Below, in pieces: positions 60,401-64,000 of a stretch of 64,000 nt of DNA. This DNA is from Pseudomonas sp. PDM04 (GTDB taxonomy: Bacteria; Pseudomonadota; Gammaproteobacteria; Pseudomonadales; Pseudomonadaceae). The position numbers and the translations under genes were made by a program. A model generated the notes under the pieces. The model was not told the origin of the DNA. It saw only the letters and a program-made list of their open reading frames with translations, and did not search any database. How positions within the stretch are numbered: position 1 is the stretch's first letter; every line of letters starts with the position of its first letter. The stretch covers positions 248,001 to 312,000 of the forward strand of contig NZ_JACVAI010000006.1 in the NCBI RefSeq assembly GCF_014851765.1. Reading direction: 5' to 3'.

Positions 60401-60648
60401 TGCGTCTGCGTCCGATCCTGATGACCTCCTTCGCGTTCATCATGGGTGTGGTGCCCCTGGTGTTCTCCAGCGGTGCCGGTGCCGAAATGCGTCACGCCAT
60501 GGGTGTGGCGGTGTTCTCCGGGATGCTCGGGGTGACCTTCTTCGGCCTGTTGCTGACGCCGGTGTTCTATGTGTTGATCCGTAATTTCGTGGAGCGCGGC
60601 GAACAACGCAAAGCGGCCAAGGCCCTGAAACTGGAGGCGCAACAATGA
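57469..60648 (+). CDS. mexF: MexF, RND multidrug efflux transporter
   Basis: 1059 aa, full RND length, with 12 membrane helices and two large periplasmic loops. The N-terminus MNFSQFFISRPIFAAVLSLL and the proton-relay pair in AIGIVVDDAIVVVENVERN (near residue 410) are typical, as is VGLACKNAILIVEFAKDKQ in helix 10 with the conserved Lys. Similarity to P. aeruginosa MexF is very high throughout. It exports chloramphenicol, fluoroquinolones and trimethoprim in P. aeruginosa; spectrum here is inferred. Its stop overlaps the oprN start by 4 bases. Confidence 0.96.
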   Translation: MNFSQFFISRPIFAAVLSLLILIAGSISLFQLPISEYPEVVPPTVVVRANFPGANPKVIGETVAAPLEQAITGVENMLYMSSQSTADGKITLTITFALGTDLDNAQVQVQNRVTRTEPKLPEEVTRIGITVDKASPDLTMVVHLTSPDKRYDMLYLSNYALLNIKDELARLGGVGDVQLFGMGDYSLRVWLDPNKTASRNLTATDVVAAIREQNRQVAAGQLGSPPAPNAQSFQLSINTQGRLVTEEEFENIIIRAGDDGEITRLRDIARVELGSSQYALRSLLNNQPAVAIPIFQRPGSNAIDISNQVRAKMDELKKGFPQGMDYSIVYDPTIFVRGSIEAVVHTLFEALILVVLVVILFLQTWRASIIPLVAVPVSLIGTFAVMHLFGFSLNALSLFGLVLAIGIVVDDAIVVVENVERNIELGLNPFDATKRAMSEVTGPIIATALVLCAVFVPAAFISGLTGQFYKQFALTIAISTVISAFNSLTLSPALAAVLLRAHDAPKDRFSRFLDKLFGGWLFRPFNRFFEKASNGYVGTVRRVIRSSGIALLLYAGLMVLTFFGFSSTPTGFVPGQDKQYLVAFAQLPDAASLDRTEDVIKRMSDLALKQPGVESAVAFPGLSINGFTNSPNAGIVFVTLKPFDERKDPSMSAGAIAGALNGQYAGIQEAYMAIFPPPPVQGLGTIGGFRLQIEDRGNLGYDELYKQTMNIIAKSHTVPELANLFTSYTVNVPQVDAAIDREKAKTHGVAVSDIFDTLQIYLGSLYANDFNRFGRTYQVNVQAEQQFRLESDQIGQLKVRNNKGEMIPLATFIKVSDTSGPDRVMHYNGFITAEINGAAAPGYSSGQAEAAIEKLLKEELPNGMTYEWTDLTYQQILSGNTALFVFPLCVLLAFLVLAAQYESWSLPLAVILIVPMTLLSAITGVIASGGDNNIFTQIGLIVLVGLACKNAILIVEFAKDKQLEGLNPLAAVLEACRLRLRPILMTSFAFIMGVVPLVFSSGAGAEMRHAMGVAVFSGMLGVTFFGLLLTPVFYVLIRNFVERGEQRKAAKALKLEAQQ

Positions 60649-62066
60649 GCCTGAAAGCCTTCCTGCCCAGCCTGCTGGTACTGGCCCTGAGCGCCTGTGC
60701 CGTAGGCCCGGACTATCAGACTCCGGCGACCGAGCGCGCCAACATCACCACCGCCACCGACGGCGCTGCCGGTCAGAAGAACTTCGACCGCTCGCGTTTC
60801 GAAGGCATCTGGTGGCAGCAGTTCGACGACCCGACCCTCAACCAGTTGGTGACCCAGTCCCTGCAAGGCAACCGTGACCTGCGCGTCGCCTTCGCCCGCT
60901 GGAAAGCGGCCCGGGCGATTCGCGATGACGTCAGCAATGACGCCATGCCGACCATCACCAGCCGCGCCAGCAGCGACCTGGGCAAGGGCCAGATTCCAGG
61001 CCAGACCACCCGCCGGGTCAACAGTGAACGCTATGACCTGGGGCTGGACATGGCCTGGGAACTGGACCTGTTCGGACGCATCCAGCGCAACCTGGAATCC
61101 AGCGACGCCGAGCAGCAGGCGGCCGAAGCCGATCTGTACCAACTGCAAGTCACCATGATTGCCGAGCTGGTCGACGCCTACGGTCAACTGCGCGGTGCGC
61201 AACTGCGTGAAAAAATCGCCCTGGCCAACCTCAACAACCAGCAAGAGTCGCGCAAGATCACCATCAGCCTGCGTGACGCCGGTGTCGGCGATCAGTTGGA
61301 TGTCGAGCGCGCCGATGCGCGCCTGGCAGCGGTCGAAGCCAGCGTGCCGCAATTGCAGGCCGAGCAGGTGCGGCAGAAAAACCGTATCGCCACCCTGCTG
61401 GGTCAGCGCCCGGACAAACTGGCCGTCGACCTGAGCCCCAAGGACCTGCCGGCGATTGCCAAGGCCTTGCCGATCGGCGATCCGGGTGAACTGCTGCAAC
61501 GTCGCCCGGACATCCTCAGCGCCGAACGCCAACTGGCCTCGGCCACCGCGCGCATTGGTGTGGCCAAGGCCGACCTGTTCCCACGGGTCAGCCTCAGCGG
61601 CTTCCTCGGCTGGACCGCCGGACGGGGTTCGCAGATCGGTTCTTCGGCGGCCAATGCCTGGGCCCTGGGCCCGAGCATTACCTGGGCCGCGTTTGACCTG
61701 GGCAGCGTGCGCGCCCGTTTGCGTGGCGCCGATGCCGAGGCCGAAGGCGCCCTGGCGACCTACGAACAGCAAGTGCTGCTGGCGCTGGAAGAATCGGAGA
61801 ACGCGTTCAGCGACTACGGCAAACGCCAGCAACGCCTGATATCGCTGATTCGTCAAAGCGAATCCAGCCGTGCGGCGGCTGACCTGGCGCAGATTCGCTA
61901 TCGCGAAGGTACGGCCGACTTCCTCGTCCTGCTCGACGCACAACGCGAGCGGCTGGCAGCAGAAGACAGCCAGGCCCAGGCGGAAATTGACCTGTATCGC
62001 GGCATCGTCGCGATCTACAAGGCCCTCGGCGGTGGCTGGCAACCGGAGACCGTCGCCAGCCAATAA
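60645..62066 (+). CDS. oprN: OprN, outer-membrane channel of MexEF-OprN
   Basis: 473 aa. Signal peptide with lipobox LSAC (Cys near residue 18), then AVGPDYQTP, the standard start of RND outer-membrane factors. Two TolC-like repeats: FDDPTLNQLVTQSLQGNRDL and the mirrored LLQRRPDILSAERQLASATA. It forms the trimeric outer-membrane exit duct for the MexE-MexF pump. Last gene of the operon; a strong terminator lies 44 bases downstream. Confidence 0.95.
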   Translation: MSLKAFLPSLLVLALSACAVGPDYQTPATERANITTATDGAAGQKNFDRSRFEGIWWQQFDDPTLNQLVTQSLQGNRDLRVAFARWKAARAIRDDVSNDAMPTITSRASSDLGKGQIPGQTTRRVNSERYDLGLDMAWELDLFGRIQRNLESSDAEQQAAEADLYQLQVTMIAELVDAYGQLRGAQLREKIALANLNNQQESRKITISLRDAGVGDQLDVERADARLAAVEASVPQLQAEQVRQKNRIATLLGQRPDKLAVDLSPKDLPAIAKALPIGDPGELLQRRPDILSAERQLASATARIGVAKADLFPRVSLSGFLGWTAGRGSQIGSSAANAWALGPSITWAAFDLGSVRARLRGADAEAEGALATYEQQVLLALEESENAFSDYGKRQQRLISLIRQSESSRAAADLAQIRYREGTADFLVLLDAQRERLAAEDSQAQAEIDLYRGIVAIYKALGGGWQPETVASQ

Positions 62067-62110
62067 CGCATCAACGAGCTCTTTTGGTTGGCACCACCAA
62101 CCAGATTTTT

Positions 62111-62144
62111 GCCCCGCGCCTCATTCGGTCGCGGGGCTTTTTTT
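62111..62144 (+). terminator. Intrinsic terminator of mexEF-oprN
   Basis: GCCCCGCG/CGCGGGGC stem with an 11-base loop, followed by seven T. It begins 44 bases after the oprN stop. Confidence 0.9.
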
Positions 62145-62167
62145 GCCCGCTCGAAAAGCACGCCCCC

Positions 62168-62269
62168 CTGTGGCAGCGAGCCTGCTCGCGATGAGCGCCA
62201 ACGATGACGCGGGCTATCTGAATGCCCGCGGCGCCCGTACCACCTTCGCAAGCAGGCTCGCTCCCACAG
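62168..62269. repeat. REP inverted pair (REPIN)
   Basis: The left arm CTGTGGCAGCGAGCCTGCTC continues to CGCGATG; the right arm is its near-perfect reverse complement (GAGCGAGCCTGCTTGCGAAG when read on the minus strand). The spacer itself holds a nested GCGGGC/GCCCGC hairpin. This is the common Pseudomonas fluorescens-type REP sequence, here filling the gap between convergent oprN and the HlyD-type gene. Confidence 0.85.
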
Positions 62270-62281
62270 CGGGGGCTCGGG

Positions 62282-63241
62282 TCAGTCGTGCCCCCTGCGG
62301 TTTTCCTCCACGCTCACGGTGGCCGTCGTCCCGGCCCGCAGTTGGTCCTTGCCGGCATAGTCGGCGTCGATGCGAATGCGCACCGGCACCCGTTGCGCCA
62401 GTTTGACCCAGGTGTAGCTGGGGTTGATGTTGGCCAGAAGGCGTCCGCCGGGCAGGTTTTCCCGATCGGCGATGGCGAAGGCGATGCTTTGCACGGTGCC
62501 ACCAAAGCGCTCGCCGCTCATCAATTGGATATCGACCCGGTCGCCCTCGACAATCCGCGGCAACTTGGTTTCCTCAAAATAGCCGCTGACGTAGAACGAG
62601 TCGCTGTCCACCAGCGCCACCAGCGGACCGCCCGCCGTGGCATAGTCGCCCTGGCGGGTCAGCAGGTTGGTGACATAGCCGCTGACCGGCGATTCCACCC
62701 GTGTACGCTCCAGGTCGTGTTCAGCCTCGGCCAGTGCGGCAATGGCCAGTTGCACGTTGGCCTGGGCAAAGCTCAGGTTGGCCTGGTTACGCAGCAGGTC
62801 AGCCTGGGCCACCGAGACATCGGTGCTGGACTTTTCCCACTCTTCGCCGGAAATCGCCGCACGTTCCTTGAGCGTTCGACGCCGGCGCTCTTCGCTTTGA
62901 CGCTGTTTGAGCAATGCCTGGCTGGCGACGATGGCGGCCTCGGACTGACCCAGCGAGGCCTTCGACACTTCCACCGAACGCTTGGCATGTTCCACCGCCA
63001 AGGCATAGCGCGACGGATCGATTTCCAGCAATAGCTGGCCCTTCTGCACATGCTGGTTGTCCTGCACGGCGAGCTTGACGATGCGCCCCGCCACATCGGC
63101 AGACAAGGTCACCACGTCGGCCCGCACCCGGGCATCGCGGGTCCAGGGCGCACGGGTGTAATGCTCCCAGGCGAACCAGCCGAGCACAAAAGCCAGGATC
63201 ACCATCACCACCGTCGTGAGTCGGGCAAGGATCTTCTTCAA
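62282..63241 (-). CDS. HlyD-family efflux adaptor (AaeA/EmrA-like)
   Basis: 319 aa from a TTG at 63241, with GGGAG 9 bases upstream; the nearest ATG is out of frame. One N-terminal membrane helix (LTTVVMVILAFVLGWFAWEH), then the biotinyl-lipoyl half-motifs (DVVTLSADVAGRIVKLAVQD; VSGYVTNLLTRQGDYATAGG) flanking a long alpha-helical hairpin (residues about 80-170). It would connect an inner-membrane FUSC or AaeB-type transporter to an outer channel for export of aromatic acids or similar compounds. It follows the DUF1656 and FUSC genes on the same strand. Confidence 0.88.
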   Translation of the reverse strand: MKKILARLTTVVMVILAFVLGWFAWEHYTRAPWTRDARVRADVVTLSADVAGRIVKLAVQDNQHVQKGQLLLEIDPSRYALAVEHAKRSVEVSKASLGQSEAAIVASQALLKQRQSEERRRRTLKERAAISGEEWEKSSTDVSVAQADLLRNQANLSFAQANVQLAIAALAEAEHDLERTRVESPVSGYVTNLLTRQGDYATAGGPLVALVDSDSFYVSGYFEETKLPRIVEGDRVDIQLMSGERFGGTVQSIAFAIADRENLPGGRLLANINPSYTWVKLAQRVPVRIRIDADYAGKDQLRAGTTATVSVEENRRGHD

Positions 63242-63245
63242 TGCA

Positions 63246-63446
63246 TCACGCTCCCATCAACAGAATCAGAGTGGCACACACACAGGCGTACAACGCGCCC
63301 TCGAACAAGGCTTCGTGCCAGACGAACTGCAACACGCCGAGGCGTCGCAGCAGCCAGTCCAGCAACAGGAAAACCGGCAGGCCGAGCAACAGCGCCTGAG
63401 CAATGGGCGGGAGGTAGACCCCGCCTACTTCCAGATCAATGGGCAA
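63246..63446 (-). CDS. DUF1656 small membrane protein (AaeX-like)
   Basis: 66 aa with two hydrophobic helices (LPPIAQALLLGLPVFLLLDW; ALYACVCATLILLM). DUF1656 proteins always sit between a FUSC/AaeB gene and an HlyD-type adaptor, as AaeX does in the aaeXAB operon. It overlaps the 3' end of the FUSC gene by 11 bases and ends 4 bases before the adaptor start. Role unknown, presumably accessory to the efflux complex. Confidence 0.88.
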   Translation of the reverse strand: MPIDLEVGGVYLPPIAQALLLGLPVFLLLDWLLRRLGVLQFVWHEALFEGALYACVCATLILLMGA

Positions 63447-64000
63447 GTGCTGGCACTCCTTGTGGGGTTGCCGATTCGAAGTGGTGACGGTGGCGTTGCA
63501 GGAACGACACCACGATCAACAGCGCGACGCGCAGGCGGAACACCGACCACAGTTGTTCGTGCACGCTGCAATGCAGCGCGTCCAGCTCATCGCCCAGGGC
63601 CTGCAGGCTGTCGAGCACCGCGTCCACGGCGACGTCCGGGCGGCCGGCGATCAAGCGCCCGGTTTGCCGAATCGTCGCGAACAACCGGCCCTGCGTCTGC
63701 AGGTCGAGCAAGGGGTTGTTCTGCCCCTGTTGTCGGAGCTGGTTCAGCGCAATGCCCACGGCCATGCAGCCCAGGCTGACGTCGAACAGCTCGCGCGCGG
63801 ATCGGTCCTGGATCGCCGGCAACAGGCCCAGCATGGCGGTCAGGCGGTCGACCATGCGGCTCTCGAAGGCAAACTGGTTTTCGTCGGTGGCGGGGATTTT
63901 CATCAAGGCGTGGACCTGCTCGCGGTTCTCCCTGTGCAAGCGCTGGATACGCAGCCCCGGCCTGAAGGGAAAGATCAGCGCGTAGACACTCAAGGCCAGC
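63436..64000 (-). CDS. FUSC-family transporter (AaeB-like), 3' part
   Basis: Only the C-terminal 187 codons are in the window and the frame is open to the right edge. The visible part begins with a membrane segment end (LALSVYALIFPFRPGLRIQR) followed by the soluble C-terminal domain (ENQFAFESRMVDRLTAMLGL; LFDVSLGCMAVGIALNQLRQ) typical of fusaric-acid-resistance/AaeB proteins. It overlaps the DUF1656 gene by 11 bases. With the adaptor it forms a predicted exporter of weak aromatic acids. Regulator not in view. Confidence 0.82.
   Translation of the reverse strand, partial: LALSVYALIFPFRPGLRIQRLHRENREQVHALMKIPATDENQFAFESRMVDRLTAMLGLLPAIQDRSARELFDVSLGCMAVGIALNQLRQQGQNNPLLDLQTQGRLFATIRQTGRLIAGRPDVAVDAVLDSLQALGDELDALHCSVHEQLWSVFRLRVALLIVVSFLQRHRHHFESATPQGVPALAH

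Noticed and set aside
57562..60645. 1027-codon open frame on the minus strand
   Set aside because: Exactly antisense to mexF; low-complexity Gln/His/Arg-rich product with no family features. It arises from GC bias at third codon positions.
1..64000. CRISPR arrays, tRNA, rRNA or prophage structural genes
   Set aside because: Looked for and not seen; the only mobile-element traces are the IS66 relic and REP pairs.

Overview
The window looks like chromosomal DNA of a fluorescent-group Pseudomonas. It carries recognisable mexS, mexT, mexE, mexF and oprN homologues, an OprD-family porin, many LysR, AraC and MocR regulators, Pseudomonas-type REP inverted pairs and strong GC bias at third codon positions. 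That bias also produces very long antisense ORFs. No rRNA, tRNA or CRISPR array was seen. The genes are mostly accessory metabolism, transport and regulation.

Layout. 1-2774: MocR-type regulator (cut by the window edge) overlapping an unrecognised 492-aa gene. 3287-5534: mexS and mexT, divergent. 5535-9123: small AT-richer island with an IS66 transposase relic, a patatin-like lipoprotein and a ParDE toxin-antitoxin pair. 9229-12239: N,N-dimethylformamidase-like protein with an MHS permease. 12288-14603: MFS exporter and divergent AraC regulator. 14640-17238: SDR oxidoreductase, EamA transporter and LysR regulator. 17364-30136: a catabolic cluster (aldehyde dehydrogenase, class III transaminase, beta-lactamase-fold hydrolase, OprD porin, peptide-type ABC transporter, alpha/beta hydrolase, divergent LysR). 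30325-39222: a phytate-scavenging locus (TonB-dependent receptor, beta-propeller phytase, ExbB-ExbD-TonB, and a divergent GGDEF-like and AraC pair) with three Pho-box-like sites. 39223-43907: LysE exporter behind a mexT-like 3' relic, quinone oxidoreductase, hydrolase, GlxA-type regulator and HbpS/GlcG protein. 43922-49176: opine-oxidase or D-hydroxyproline-dehydrogenase-like heterotrimer with RidA, an orphan binding protein and an OccR-like LysR regulator. 49392-51895: diguanylate cyclase and LD-carboxypeptidase. 52005-55885: azoreductase, GNAT, MocR regulator and a polytopic membrane protein, joined by a 24-bp repeated operator. 56200-62144: mexE-mexF-oprN. 62168-64000: REP pair, then HlyD/DUF1656/FUSC (AaeAXB-like) efflux genes running off the right edge.

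Most coherent systems. (1) The phytate locus has uptake receptor, phytase and its own TonB energising complex, with sites of PhoB-box architecture (CTGTCAT-N4-CTGTCAT-like) in front of each of its three transcription units. (2) The 17-30 kb cluster has the enzyme order hydrolase, transaminase, semialdehyde dehydrogenase seen in omega-amino-acid oligomer catabolism of the NylB/NylD/NylE kind. (3) The mex regulon is split: its regulator pair is about 51 kb from the pump operon, and a short relic of a mexT-like 3' end lies between them.
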